A DNA stretch of 64,000 nt, from contig NC_041004.1 of the NCBI RefSeq assembly GCF_004193775.1, positions 4,363,309-4,427,308 on the forward strand, read 5' to 3'. Each line of letters opens with the position of its first letter. Position 1 is the first letter of the stretch. The position numbers were made by a program, and so were the translations under genes. Source of the DNA: Glycine soja. Its lineage: Eukaryota > Streptophyta > Magnoliopsida > Fabales > Fabaceae. The notes beneath the pieces were generated by a model. That model saw only the letters and a program-made list of their open reading frames with translations, was not told the origin of the DNA and ran no database searches. This document shows positions 1 to 12,387 of this stretch, in pieces.

Positions 1-110
1 TCTCTATCCGGACTTCCTTCTCTGGACTCAAAACAAATGTAGTTTAGGAAATACTTTCTCAATAGGTGTATTTTGAAAAAAAAAAAGAAAAATAGAAGGT
101 GCAGTGTGAG
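1..110 (-). repeat. Partial dispersed repeat, inverted copy of the unit near 10500 and 22330
   Basis: The reverse complement of about the first 80 bases resembles 10505-10585 and 22335-22415. Shared blocks are TTCAAAATACACCT, TTTCCTAAAC and AGAGA...AAGTC, in the same order. The two other copies sit in the upstream flanks of the CNL genes. The element runs off the window edge, so its full structure cannot be seen. It is probably a small dispersed MITE-like repeat. The match is by eye and diverged. Confidence 0.4.
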
Positions 111-1861
111 AAAAAAACCCAACTAGATACTGGCTTAGTAGAATTCAGTTAAGTATCATCTCTCTCCTAAATATTTGTTAGAGTCTTGTTTAATAAAAAA
201 AATATTTTTTTTTAATTTTTTAATCAATACTTTTAAAACAAAGATGAAATACACTTATAAAAGTACCTCATTTTTTGTTTTATGAATAAGGAATATTAAA
301 GTGTATTTCACTAAAAAAATTCAAAAATGAAATACACTAAATTTTTTTAATAAGACGAAGAAAACCAAGTGGAAAAAAAAATCTATATATATCATTTTCA
401 TAAATTTAATAATAAAAAAAATGGAAGATTATTTACTCCTCATTCAATTCAATGATTCGAGTCTTATCATTGATGCAAGCAACACAACACGGGAAGGCTT
501 TAACTGGCTGCCAATATTCACCCGCCACTTGTCGTTAGGTGTTTTAAAAAGAGCAACTTATTTGAATGATAAATTAAAATTCAAACACTTTAATATACTA
601 ATATTGTATTTTTATGTAATATTTTTAAGCTTTAAGATTTATTAATATTTAAGAATATTTATTAACAAGACCTTAAAAGAATTTTATAGCTATTTTTTAT
701 GGAATAGCTAGTTTTTTTAACTAATGGGAATTTTGCATTTCCTTTCAATTACTATAATAATAATGATAATTAATTGAGTTAAATTCAATTGAGACGGTTT
801 TATATACGTGAGTGTAAATTAGTTTAATTAGTTGATCGGACTTTTCTATCATTAACAAAGGTTGTTATAAAAATTCAATGTATCTAATTTAAGTATATTA
901 ATGCATTAAAATTTATTTTTATATATAAGATATATTTGTTAAATTCTAATCGTAAGAAAGATAAAGAAAAAATAAACAAGCATGCAAATATCAAATTAAA
1001 TTCAGATTCTATCATTCATGAGAAAAATCTGCCCATCATAATATTGAAATCTCACGCGCGATTTTATTTGTGAGAAAGATTTTGTTACAATTTTACTTAT
1101 TCAATACTATTATAAAGTGGATAGTGCAAAATTTCAAAACAATATAATACAATGTTTTAATACTACAAAAAGTAGATAATCAAATGTATTTTTATTGAAA
1201 TTCAGAATCTTTTATTATTATGAAAATCCCCGTTATTAAATGTAACACGTATTTTACTTTATTATTTTAACATATACTAGTCAATGCTTAAATAACATTC
1301 AATAAAAAAAATATTTATTATTTTGAACACATAAAGATAAAGAATATACCATACTATAATATTTGGTCTTTAAAATGATTAAACACATGCTTGAGACAAC
1401 ATTTTTATATCCTAATAAGGTGGGTAAGTGAAACAGCTTAGAAGTTAGAAGTAGAAGGTGTTAGAATATTCTCTTATGCTCTAATTGTTAAACTTGACAG
1501 CAACTTCTCTGTCTTTTCTTCCTCTTTCTTAGTTATAACGCCTCCATCATCATCATTCCTCTCATAGCACCATAAAACAAATAACCAAAAGGCCTTTAAA
1601 AAAAAAAACACAAAGAGAAAGAGGATTTCTCAAATCATGTTACAAGTAAATTGAGACTTACCCATTTCAATTTTCATCTATATTTTTCTGAGTTTTGTTT
1701 TTATCTTCATTCTTGTTCAAAAGTTTTGAAATCTGGATTCATTTCTTCCTTTAAAGTAGAAGACAACTCCAAAAGTTAGCTCAAGAAGTGAGGGTTGTTC
1801 CTCATTTATATTCTAATGTAGTTTTATTTGTAGACAATATGAGACTTGGGTATTTTCCAAT
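111..1861. other. AT-rich intergenic DNA, no gene seen
   Basis: Short open frames here (for example 421-645) have no recognisable domain and the composition of non-coding DNA. Poly-A/T tracts are frequent. I see no RNA gene and no mobile-element termini. Confidence 0.6.
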
Positions 1862-2420
1862 ACTTCCGTTAATTTTAAAACATGGATTATATTTCTAAAA
1901 TGCTTTATTAAAGTTAGTGATGGCCAGCTTGCTCACTTTAAATGTTTCCCTCACTTTAGACGAGTTTCATTTCTGTTTCCAAACGACCAGTGGTGTATGT
2001 TTTTTTCTTGGTGATATGTGTGGATGGCTGCAAGGGTACTGTGCGTAATTAAGTTCCTGTGCCTTAATGCTCTGAGACAAGTTGTATTGAAGCAGATTAA
2101 TTGCACATGTGTTTGGATATTTTTATTCCAAAAATTAATTAGTTGTAAGACTTAAATGAAATTTTTGGTCTAATCCAAAAGTTACCTAAAGATGCTTAAC
2201 TTAGAATTAGTTCTAAACTTGAAAATTAAAATCAATTCCTCGATGTGAAAGGAAATTGTTGAACATTTACTTAAATTGATGTCTGTTTATATTTTCAGCT
2301 TGATTCTAGATAATCAAACATGAAATCAAATACAACACAATAATGTTGTCATAGAGATTTATTGTTCTAAAAGGGTCTAATCATGAATCACAATATATTT
2401 TACGAACACATAATATTTGA
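1862..2420 (-). repeat. Diverged relic of CNL upstream flank (third copy)
   Basis: This stretch follows, block for block, the sequence that lies upstream of the two CNL genes (about 9145-9600 and 20998-21440). Shared blocks include GGATTATATTTCTAAAATGC, TTAGTGATGGCCAGCTT, TTTCTTGGTGATATGTGTGG, ATGGCTGCAAGGGTACT, GACAAGTTGTATTGAAGC and TTGTCATAGAGAT. It is more diverged than the other two are from each other and holds an extra segment around 1945-1985. By position, a minus-strand CNL gene would be expected to its left, but nothing NLR-like is visible at 1-1860. I read it as the footprint of a lost or rearranged cluster member. Confidence 0.75.
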
Positions 2421-2598
2421 TGAACACAAATTTTTACTCAATTTTCTACTCATAGAACTTAACAACACATAATGACATTAGCATGAACCGAGTGTTAAAC
2501 ATGTTCTCAAGAATTTGTTCGCATAAAATTAAAATCTTTTCAAATTTAACAAATTTTTCCTATGAAGAGGGAATAGAAATGAATTTTTTCCATGAATA

Positions 2599-3622
2599 TA
2601 CTCTCTCTCTTATTTTTTTTCTCAATGTACACCACTTTGTAATTTAATTTCCAATTTACACTACTTTAGATTTTGTGTTTTGATTCACATCACTTTGCAA
2701 ATGAATGTGTTTCTTTTTTTTTAATTTAAAATATTATAAAATATAAATATTATATTATATAATTTTTTTAATTGGTTTTAAAATTATTTATTTATTAAAT
2801 TAAATTCTATAAATATTTTTATTTTTTAAAAGAAAATGATATTATTAAATATAATTATTTTTGTTTTATTATTTAATTTACTTAACATATTTTTTAGGTG
2901 AACATTTTTATTTAAAATATGAATTTTCTAATATAATTATTTTTAATATAATTATATTACTAAATATAATTAGTTTTTTTATGCCATTAAATTTAATTAA
3001 AAATGATAAGACTTTTTGTTTAACAATTTATTTATAAAAGAATATTATATTACATTATCAAAAAAATACTTAAACAATTACACTTGACTAAGAAAAAACT
3101 AAAGATGGAGATATGTTAGGACAATTGTTTCTATTATGATCATGTTATCGGTAAATTTTATATTTTTTTCTATTTTCCCATTAATTTTCTTCTTAGTAGG
3201 AATGCGAGTTGAAACAGGACAAACCCTTTACAGTATTTAATAATACAAAAATAATATTATTTTCTTTAAGTAAAAAACAAAAATATGTTAAGTAAATTAA
3301 ATAATTGTATTTAATAATATGTTAAGTAAATTAAATAATAAAAAATAATTGTATTTAATAATATTATTTTCTTTAAAAAAATAAAAAATTTATACAATAT
3401 AATATTTATATTTTATAATATTTTAAATTAAAAAAAAAAACAAAAAAAGTCACGTTCATTTGCAAAGTGATGTTAATCAAAGAACAAAGTCTAAAGTAGT
3501 GTACATTGGAAATGAAATTACAAACTGGTGTATATTGGAAAAAAACATGAAAAAAAGTGTATTCAGAGAAAAAAAACCAAAGAAATGGACATGAGAAAAA
3601 AAAGGAGACAGAAAGAGAGAGT
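2599..3622. mobile_element. Foldback (long inverted-repeat) element, Stowaway-like
   Basis: Arms of roughly 250-350 bp are inverted copies of each other. The left arm begins ACTCTCTCTCTTA at about 2600 and the right arm ends as its complement at about 3620. Internal landmarks recur inverted: TTTCCAATTTACACTACTTT against TTTCCAATGTACACTACTTT, and CATCACTTTGCAAATGAA in both. The right arm has an extra block of about 60 bp. Ends flanked by TA fit a Tc1/mariner-type (Stowaway) MITE, but the ends are low complexity and I cannot fix them to the base. There is no coding capacity. The centre is AT-rich with internal ATATTATT repeats. Confidence 0.7.
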
Positions 3623-4495
3623 AATAAAGTTTACCTGGTTCTTGTAGTAATAATATAAATAGTGATGAACCACGTACCTTCTAAAACCAAATACCCATAC
3701 CTGTTTCATATACCTAATAACTTAGAGATAGAATGCAAGGCTTGTATTATTCACTCTCCTATATATTTATTTACCAAACTTTGGTGGAAATTTTAAGGAG
3801 TGACAGTTCATATTAGCTTTTAACCATCAATGGAAAACTGGAAAAAAGAAAAGGCTGGCACTAACAACCAGTTATTTGTCAATAGGAAAGGAAGCTTGGG
3901 CCCAATTGAAGGATGTTGTGGAAAATTAGTGTCTCTTTGATTTCAGAAGCTTTACTTTTTTTTTCCAATACTTACAAAAATATCATCTTATTTTTTTACC
4001 TCATGTCATGATTTGAAGAATGTGTTTTGCTACAAAGTACTGATACTTTAATTTGCTTCATGCATCTATATCTGATACCAATATATTGATATATTTCACT
4101 GGTACATATATGTGAAGTGACCAATTCTTTAAAAAAAAATTTCTGATAATCAAATATAGTCATGTAACATAGAAGTAAGTATAATATAGAAATATAAAAA
4201 GTATTGTTTCTTGATGAACCAAATATGAAAATTGTTTTGTTTATAGATAATTCAAGAAAGAAATGAGATTGATCATTGATAGTACCATTCTTATTTGTGA
4301 ACAATAGGAAAAAATGATCTACAAATTTTTGATTTCGTTTTTAGCAATGTCTAAGAAGTATGTATGTTCTTCAATTTACCGAATTTCAATTGTATATTTA
4401 TTATGCTTTTATCAATTCTTACGTATCTATATATCTATCATATTTTTAGAATAATCATACCACTATTAATTTATAGGACAGAGGATAAGAGATAA
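3623..4495. other. Intergenic DNA, no gene seen
   Basis: No domain-bearing frame is present. The minus-strand open frame at 3996-4304 is a chance frame rich in F, I and Y. Confidence 0.5.
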
Positions 4496-5090
4496 GCTGA
4501 AATCATCCAATCCTTCTAAAGTTCACTTGGTATACCATTTCATCCGTCACATTGTACCCAACGAAAAACCTCACAAATGAAAATTCAACTATTGAGAAAA
4601 TGTCAATTTGACGTCAATTAAATCAAAAGTTACATTTAGCACTAGTTCAAATTTGAACTTAGATTCATGGGTAAGTACAGTTTCTCCGAGCCAATCAACC
4701 ATATCTGAAAAACAGAAATAAGTTTCCTACGGTCATTTTCACTCTGGCCTCAATAATCTTAAGGATAAATTAAGTTAGAATATAACAACACTGATGTGTA
4801 ACATTTTTCCGGAGAATCATTATATTTAAGTATTTATCAATGTTGTTACTTAGTACCTGTATCGTTACTTCTTCGAAACATATATACAAGGTCAATTTCC
4901 ACGTTGCCTTTGATGATTTGTTGATTCTCTGTAGATTCAGTTACATATATACAAGGTCAATTTCCATTTCAGAATGAATTGGATTTAGTAAAACGTAAAA
5001 GGAGAAAGACATGAAATGAAACATATCCTTGACAGAAATAGTTTTGTAGTTGGTTAGACTTAGAAGATACCTGTTGGTCATCCTTGGTGG

Positions 5091-8000
5091 CTAAATCCAT
5101 CTATCGTCAACCTTAATGCCAGGGATGTGGGAAATTTTAGGCCAAATTTGAGGGTGCTTCATGCGGCATCGTTTTTCCAGCAAAGGACAACCCCCTATGG
5201 TTAAATTTATTAGAGAGACAGGAAGACTTTCTCCAGCCATATTCTCCAGCTTTGGACATCCCTTAATTTCTAATTGTTGCAGGGATGTGAGATGGAGAAG
5301 CCCTGTGCAGTCCAACATCTCCAGATTTGAGAATCCACATAGAAACAGAAACGTAAGGGAGGGAGGCAGCAAACCCTCCTTAGGGAAGGACATGATGCCA
5401 TCACATCGACCCCAAAGATAGAGATCAGTAAGCATGCCCATGGATGGCCATGCTAGGCCGCTCAGTAGTTTCTCACAATTCTCAATCCAAACTGTTCTCA
5501 GGTTAGGTGGCATACCCCGTTTTGGAAAGGACTCAATTTCTGGGCAGTTGAATATGCCGAGATCTTCTAACTTTGGGAGAAGAGTACTCATCTCATCAGG
5601 CAACGACTTCAACTTGTCAGAGCCCGAAACAATGAATGTAATCAAGTTGGGCGCAGGCAATCCTTCTCTCCAGAATGATACAAAGTTGGGGCATTGGTAA
5701 ATTCTAAAAGAACACAGACTCTTAAATGACTCTGCCCCTGAAACCAAAAGATATTCCATATTTTCACAGTTTTGGATTTCAAGATCTCTGAGATTTGGAA
5801 AGGTAACCAATGGAAGAGATGTGAGTGAATCACAACTGCTTTCTATTGACAGTTTTTCCAGTAACTCATGTTTGTGTTGCGTCGGGAATTCCAGTTTTTT
5901 AAGATCCTTGATACTCAGACTCTTCAGTGATTCTGGTAAACGACCACCCGGAAATGACACGGCTGACAAGCAATCCCTTAATGTTAAAGACCGGAGACAA
6001 GTTGGTTGGATGTTAGTGATGGCCTCTATCATGGACTCCACCATTGGGCTTCCTTCTACTTCTATAGTCTCTAGCAAGAGAGGAAACGCATGCAGTGCTA
6101 CTTTATTGCTTTTACGTATCTCCAAACTTTGAATGGCAGGAGCCGTTGGGAGAGAAGAGACAAGCAGCTCGCAATTTCTAATCACAAGTTTTGTCAGAGC
6201 AGGAAGGTGATTCGGCAAACTTCCCTCTAGTTTGGGGCAGCCACGTATTTCAAGACTTTTAAGCACAGGAAAAGCTTCTGAATCGAAGGAACTCCACACC
6301 CCCAACAAGACATTTCATAAATGAACAGAGATTCAAGGGAGGGAAAGGGCGTCCCAGAACGACAATCTTCGTTCTTGTAAAAACCTGCATCAATAGTCTT
6401 CAGCCTATTCAATCGTGCAATTTCAAGGTCCTTGAGAGAAGGTAGTTGTCCTAGTGAAGGAAGCATACTACAGTTGTCACAATCAAGTAAGGTTAGACTT
6501 GTCATATTGCAGTAGGAAGAATTTCCCATCCAATCTGGAAACCTGGTTCCTTCATAACCTTCTATTTGCAACGATTCAATGTTAAAGTGAGGCTGTAACT
6601 TGCAAAGCACATCTATTTCAAGTTGGAAGTTGGTACTGTTGTTGTTACATCTAGACCATTCCAACTGTAAACTATTAATGTGTTTTTTATCCATTATCCT
6701 TGCCTCCAACGCTTCATCACTTTGGGAAACATTCTCCAAGTTCCTAATTTCAAGATGACCACGAAGATTTGAAAGTCCTCCTAATTCTTTGATTCCATTC
6801 TCTTCGTGCTTGCCCACAACAAAGAAATCCAGATGTTGCAAATGACTTAATTTACTCATTCCTCTTGGCATCTCTTTTATAGGAGTTCCATCTATGTCAA
6901 GATGACGCAAGTTAACAAGATTGCGCATGTCACTAGGCAACTTAGTCAGCTTTCTGCAACTACACAACTTCAAAGTTTGCAGATTGTACAAATTACACAA
7001 TGACTTTGGCAGTGTTTCTATACTTGAATCAGAAAGATCTAAATAGCGCAGATGGATCAATTTACCTATTGAATCAGGCAAAGAATCCAGACTTTTGAAG
7101 TCATGAAATGATAAAACTCTCAAGTACATAAGCTTTGACATTATGATACATTGTGCCTCCTCATTGTTGAATGGAGCAGCTGCAAATTTGATAATGGACA
7201 AGAAAGTTCTCAGAAATTTTACTCTACCAACAACATCAGGGTTGTCCAAGAATGAAGAATTGAATTTGGCAAATGACAAATGACGAGTCTTGGTGTTGAT
7301 CTTTGTTTTTTTCCCAAGTTCTTCTGATCTAAAGTAAAAATCTCCACCGAGTGATGTGGCTAGATCATGCATGAGGTCATGCATCACAAAACATTTGCGA
7401 TGAGGCCAAGTACTTGAACGTTGGAAAAACAATCTCGAAACCAAATCATCAAAATACTCATGACCAACCTCTTCTAAAGTCCTACCTTTCCTTGGTTTCT
7501 TCAAAAGATCTTCAGCCATCCACAACAAGATTAATTCATTTTTTTCAAATTCGTAATCTTGTGGATACAACGAACAATAAACAAAGCATCGTTTTAAATG
7601 TGGAGGGAGATAATGATAACTAAGTCTCAGTGCTGGAATAACTTTACACTCACTTTCAGAAAGTTCCCAAATGTCACTATTGAGAATATTATTCCAATCA
7701 CCAATGTCATGCTTTCTTCTCAACATGCCTCCAAGCGACTCTGCTGCTAAAGGCAGTCCGTTGCACTTTTTAACAATCTCCTTTCCAATTTTTTCTAGTG
7801 TTGTTGTGTTCCCGTTCGATTCGGAGTAAAGACACGCATGGTTCGCAAACACTGACCAACAATCTTCATTCGACAATTGGTTTAGATGATAGGTGTGAAC
7901 AGTTTGGACTATAGATGCTGTTTTTTCACTGCGGGTTGTTAGAAGAATCTTACTTCTCCTAATCCCACGGTTAAATGGTTTCTTAAGAAGACGCCAATCA

Positions 8001-8830
8001 ACATAATCCTCTGTCCAAACATCATCCAAAACAATTAAGAATTTTTTATCTTTCAGCTTGTCCATCAATTCAAGATGAAGTAGATTCAGATCATTCAATT
8101 TACAAGCCTTTCCAGTCACCGCCTCTATTATAGTTTTTGTGACCTTGAGAACATCAAATTCTTGAGAAACACAAACCCATGCCTTAAAATCAAAATCAAA
8201 TATCTGTTTCAAATTCTCATCATTGTACACCAATTGGACCAAAGTAGTTTTTCCAACCCCACCCATGCCCACAATAGGAACCACAGACACTTCTCTACCG
8301 TCACTGTTATCCTCCAACAACAACTTGATTATGGCCTCCTTATCTTTCTCCCTACCATATATATGAGATCCATCTTCCAGAGATGTTGATGGAGCTTTCC
8401 ATGACAAGTTCTCCACTGCACTCTCTTTCAAATCAAGACTCTCCTTGAGTTTTAAATGAGACTCAAGTGTGACAACTATGTCTTCCAACTTACTAACGAT
8501 CTTGCTATCGGAAAAGCGAGAAAACAAGTCTCTTACCTTGTTTTGGGTGGCAGCTTTGGTGAAAACATGGTCGAGTAAGTCATCGGCTTCATAGACAGCA
8601 TCTTTGAGAGCATTGAGCCAGTGTTTGACATTGGTGTCTGTGATCTGTTTCTTCTCGGCATCATCAAGCACAGCTCCAACCACTCTGAGAGTGGTCTCCA
8701 ACTTTTGAAGCAACTTCTTGCTAAGCTTCTTTCCACGGATCAGGTCAACAAAGTCAGGTGAAGCCAGCCTGTCGAAAAGCACATCAAGGAAAGCAGAGAG
8801 AAAGGCACCACCTACCAGTGCTGCAGCCAT
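5091..8830 (-). CDS. CC-NB-LRR disease resistance protein (Rps1-k-like), copy 1, one frameshift
   Basis: This encodes an intracellular immune receptor of the coiled-coil NLR class. ATG is at 8830. Residues 1-170 are the Rx-type coiled coil, with EADDLLD at 81-87 in place of EDVID. NB-ARC follows: P-loop GMGGVGKTT 188-196, kinase-2 FLIVLDDVW 264-272, RNBS-B LLTTR near 296, GLPLAA 358-363, and MHD in FVMHDLMHDL (481-490). LRRs start near 520 and run to the stop at 5091, in an intronless layout of about 1246 residues, normal for this family. The frame changes in a five-G run at 6299-6303 (minus strand). The first frame then stops at 6227, while the other frame continues as perfectly good LRRs for about 400 residues, so one base is missing relative to the family. 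This may be a real lesion or a homopolymer sequencing error. Relative to copy 2 it lacks one Ile in GI-RRSK and a few residues before the MHD. The N-terminus closely resembles soybean Rps1-k proteins, from memory; allele identity is not claimed. Confidence 0.95.
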
Positions 8831-10664
8831 GATCTCAAGAACAAAAGATGATCAGAGTAGAAAGACAAAGGCAAGGGAATTGGTTGCTATGAACTGATGT
8901 GATGAGATTTGGCTTAAGTCAACTCTCTTCACCTTCACTCGTTCTGCTGTGCAAGACAAAAGTATGGTCTTTTTTATTTTTATTATTTGTATTATTATGG
9001 TGGTGGGTGACTTATCACGTTGGGAGTCTCTTTCCTTTTGTTCCCCACATGTTGCTTTCTTGATATTTCTATTTTGAATTTAGCTCCTCTAAATTAAAGA
9101 CTCAAGAGATTTAAAGAGTGATGATATTTCTACCGATAATTTTAAAAAAATGGATTATATTTCTAAAATGCTATAATTAAAGTTAGTGATGGCCAGCTTT
9201 CTCGCTTTCCAAACCGTGTGGAGCCGTGGTGTGTGTTTTTTTCTTGGTGATATGTGTGGATGGCTGCAAGGGTACTATGCGTAATTATGTTCCTGTGCTT
9301 TAATGCTGTGAGACAAGTTGTATTGAAGCACTTTGCACATGTGTTTTGGATATTTTTATTTAAAAAATAAGTTAATAGTAAAATTGAAAATGAATTCTTT
9401 TTGTTAAATCCAAAAGTTATGTAAAGATCCTCAACTTAGAATTTTTTTCTAAAGTTAAAATTTAAAATCAATTTTTCAATGTGAAAGTAAATAGTGAAAT
9501 ATTTATTTAAATTCGTGTTAGTTTATATTTCAACCTAATCATTAAAATTGTCATAGAGATATGGTATTTTATAAAGATTTAATACTGAATCATGATTTTA
9601 TAAATTTAAAATAATTGATAATGATTTATGTTTTTTAATCAAGTGATAAAAGATTTAAATTTTTATTAATTCTTATATATAGAATAAATTTTGTTAGGAG
9701 GAAAATAAAAAAATGAGATTAAAAAATTATTAAGACAAAAAAAATGTTGAACAAATTAAAAGAGAAAGAATTAAAGAAAGGACACAGGTTAATTGTTCCC
9801 TACAAACATAATATTAATGAATTCAAGATTTGAATATCTTTATATGTACGTTAAAGATGTGTGCAAAAAGAAAAGTGTGTGATTTTTTATTAAATAAAAT
9901 CAATAAAATAAATAATAGATACTAATAAAATAAAAAATATTGTGAAGATGTTATAATAATGATAATAATAATAATAATAATGAGTGATTAAAGTAATTTG
10001 GCATGAAAAATTATTATTCAATTCAACTCTTTTTTATGTTATATATCTATTGTAATTATTTGATAAATACTTCCATAAAATTTTTTGGTTGGTGATTATC
10101 CTTTGAATCTTATCTATATAAAATTTTTATTATTAGTCAAGTAAAATATATTTAGTGAGATTATCTCAAACAACAATACTAAAATGAGAGATAAAGAAAA
10201 TTTAAGTCTAGCAAATGAAAATATTTTACTATATGTAAAAAATATTTTTCTCCTATCATATTTAATAAATATAATTTTTATAAAATATAATTTTATTTTA
10301 AATCAACAGGTATAAATTTTTATCAATAGTGAAAATAGATTTAAGTGAACTTTCTAGGAAAACTTTTTTATTTGTTTGTTTAAGTGTTGAAGATATTTAT
10401 CCTCTAACTTATTTTTTCTCATCACAATTATTTTTTTCTTTTTAGTATCAAACAAAATCTTATAGGATTTTTTTACTCCACTACACTTGCTCTCTCCTCA
10501 ATTTTTTTCAAAATACACCTGCCTCAAAATTGTTTCCTAAACAACACTCCTTTTTAGCTTGCAGAGAGAAGTCGGGGTTAGGGAACCCAACTTCTCTTTG
10601 CTCCTATTATTTTTTAATTTAAAAAAATTATTAAATTCATTTTTTATATATTTTTTAAAATAAA
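8831..10664. other. 5' flank of CNL copy 1, no further gene
   Basis: AT-rich sequence shared with 20767-22500. It contains a short (ATA)n tract near 9960-9985. At 10565-10600 there is a small hairpin-forming segment (AGAGAAGT...ACTTCTCT around a GGG/CCC core), which also occurs in copy 2. No coding potential was seen. Confidence 0.6.
8917..8922 (-). promoter_or_regulatory. Possible W-box (TTGACT) 87 bp upstream of CNL copy 1 ATG
   Basis: The plus strand reads AGTCAA, giving the WRKY-binding core TTGAC on the gene strand. The equivalent site in copy 2 (about 20877-20882) reads ATTCAA, so the core is lost by one substitution. WRKY control of NLR genes is established knowledge. Whether this site is upstream of, or within, the transcript is unknown. 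Confidence 0.3.
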
Positions 10665-10671
10665 AACCCTT

Positions 10672-10807
10672 GAGCTTCCTTCTACTTCTATAGTCTCTAC
10701 CAAGAGAGGTAACGAATGCAGTGCTACTTTATTGCTTTTAATTATCTCCAAACTTTGAATGGCGGGAGCCGTTGGGAGAGAAGAGACAAGCAGCTCGCAA
10801 TTACTAA
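10672..10807 (-). pseudogene. CNL LRR fragment (about 136 bp) at duplication edge
   Basis: The fragment is nearly identical to 6048-6183 of CNL copy 1, covering the LRR stretch around the conserved ETIEVEG motif, in the same orientation as the genes. It keeps the 48 bp that CNL copy 2 has lost, yet shares copy-2-specific bases (CTCTACC, GGCGGG). It therefore comes from a third paralog or from the ancestor of copy 2. It begins within ten bases of the end of the duplicated unit, marking a recombination junction. It has no flanking NLR sequence and cannot encode a protein. Confidence 0.9.
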
Positions 10808-12342
10808 TATAAAGTGATATTAGAGATTCATATAATAATTAATTAGTTTTAAGAAATATTTAATTTCAGTTTTTTGCATTTAATTTAATTAATTTATATG
10901 TAAAATTATTCAAAAATATTATTTATAAACTTTAAATATTATAAAAATCAATTTTTATTTAAAAATTAAAGTATAATAATTGAATCATTTTATCATTCAT
11001 ATTTTAAAATTACCATAACATTTTAATTTAATATAATTTATGTGTTTAAATTTTTATACAAAAAATTCTCATATAATTTTATAAATACGCACGTGAATTT
11101 ATTATTAAATATATGTTTCGTGCATAACAAGAGAGTTGAATAAGTACCGAGTGTCATTGTTATTCTTTCAAAAATTAGAGTTCAACTCTTGACATCTTTC
11201 CACCACCTCACTTAGTCGCAGCATCTGACAATATTTAATTTATAAGTAATGTTTTCAGTATTCTAATTAATAAGAATTTTAGCTTATATAAATATTGGAT
11301 TTAATAAATAATATACAATTTTAAATATTTTAACCCAATAATTTAATTAAAATCGTATACAAATGACTCAAATCAACTCATTCTTAAGTCATAGGTATGA
11401 TGAAACTCAATCCAAACTTACCTGCATACACCTCTATGTCGGCTGGCTGAATTTTTAAAACAAAATTTTCTTGTATTTTAAAAGTGGATTTGTGCAATTC
11501 GTAAAAGGAAGGTTGTGTTAAATAATTGACCAAAAAGAATTCGTGGCGAATTATCTTTTGTCAAATCTGCCCGAGGTGTGATCGATTTTGTCAAAACCCA
11601 TTTTATATTTGTAATTAATATTTTATTTTAAAATTTATTGTTACAGTTCGTACGTATACAAGTTAGTGACTATATATAGTTTACAGTTCGTGTGTTTCAT
11701 GCCAATATATAATTTTCGTAAATAAATTGCACGAATCCTTTGCATCACTCATATATACAAGTGCTGCAACTTGTTATCACCTACTTGACTAGTCACATAT
11801 ATTTAATTTTAACACCAATTTGAGGAAAAATAAATTGTAAGAATTATTTTTTGTCAAATCTGCACGAGGTGTGATTATGTCAAAACCTATTTGGTATTTT
11901 TAATGAATATTAGTTTTTAAAAAGTTGTTAATAAGTCAGGTATACCCTTTAGAATCTATAGTTTACGGTTTGTGTATGGAAAATATAATGCTGTGTTAGG
12001 AAAGAGGATTTTGTAAAAGTCGCACGAAGTTTGATGTCTGTAAATCTCTTTTTACATGCCTTTTAAATTTTTTTAATCGATATTCATTTTATAAAATCAT
12101 AACCGTCCATTCTATATTTCGTGTAATTCGTGTGGATTTACCTTTCATAACAGATAGCATCATTCTGTTTGTATTTTGTGCAAATAATTTTCGTACTAAG
12201 TAGCAACGTTGATAAATAAAACGAAAAAGAGATTATGATGATGATGATGATTGGTACAAATTGTATTGCATGAATCACAAATTAATTCCGTCACTAAACT
12301 GCATATTTTCGCCAGGTATGATTTTGTCAAAACCCATTTGTA

Positions 12343-12387
<45 letters not shown>

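Larger units (their letters stand above)
4496..10664 (-). repeat. Tandem duplication unit, copy 1 (CNL gene plus flanks)
   Basis: The gene, about 600 bp 3' of it and about 1.8 kb 5' of it correspond almost base for base to 16632-22500. The 3' boundary is where AATCCTTCTAAAGTTCACTT begins in both copies. The 5' boundary is near 10664, just after a shared AAAAAAATTATTAAATTC tract. Copy 1 retains about 90 bp (9030-9120) that copy 2 lacks. The arrangement is the usual product of unequal crossing over in an NLR cluster. Confidence 0.9.

Noticed and set aside
421..645. 74-residue plus-strand open frame
   Set aside because: No domain, AT-rich composition and a tail of F, I and Y; looks like chance.
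5161..6132. Several plus-strand open frames over CNL copy 1 (and 17326-18213 over copy 2)
   Set aside because: Antisense shadows of the LRR coding sequence. They recur in both paralogs because the genes are similar.
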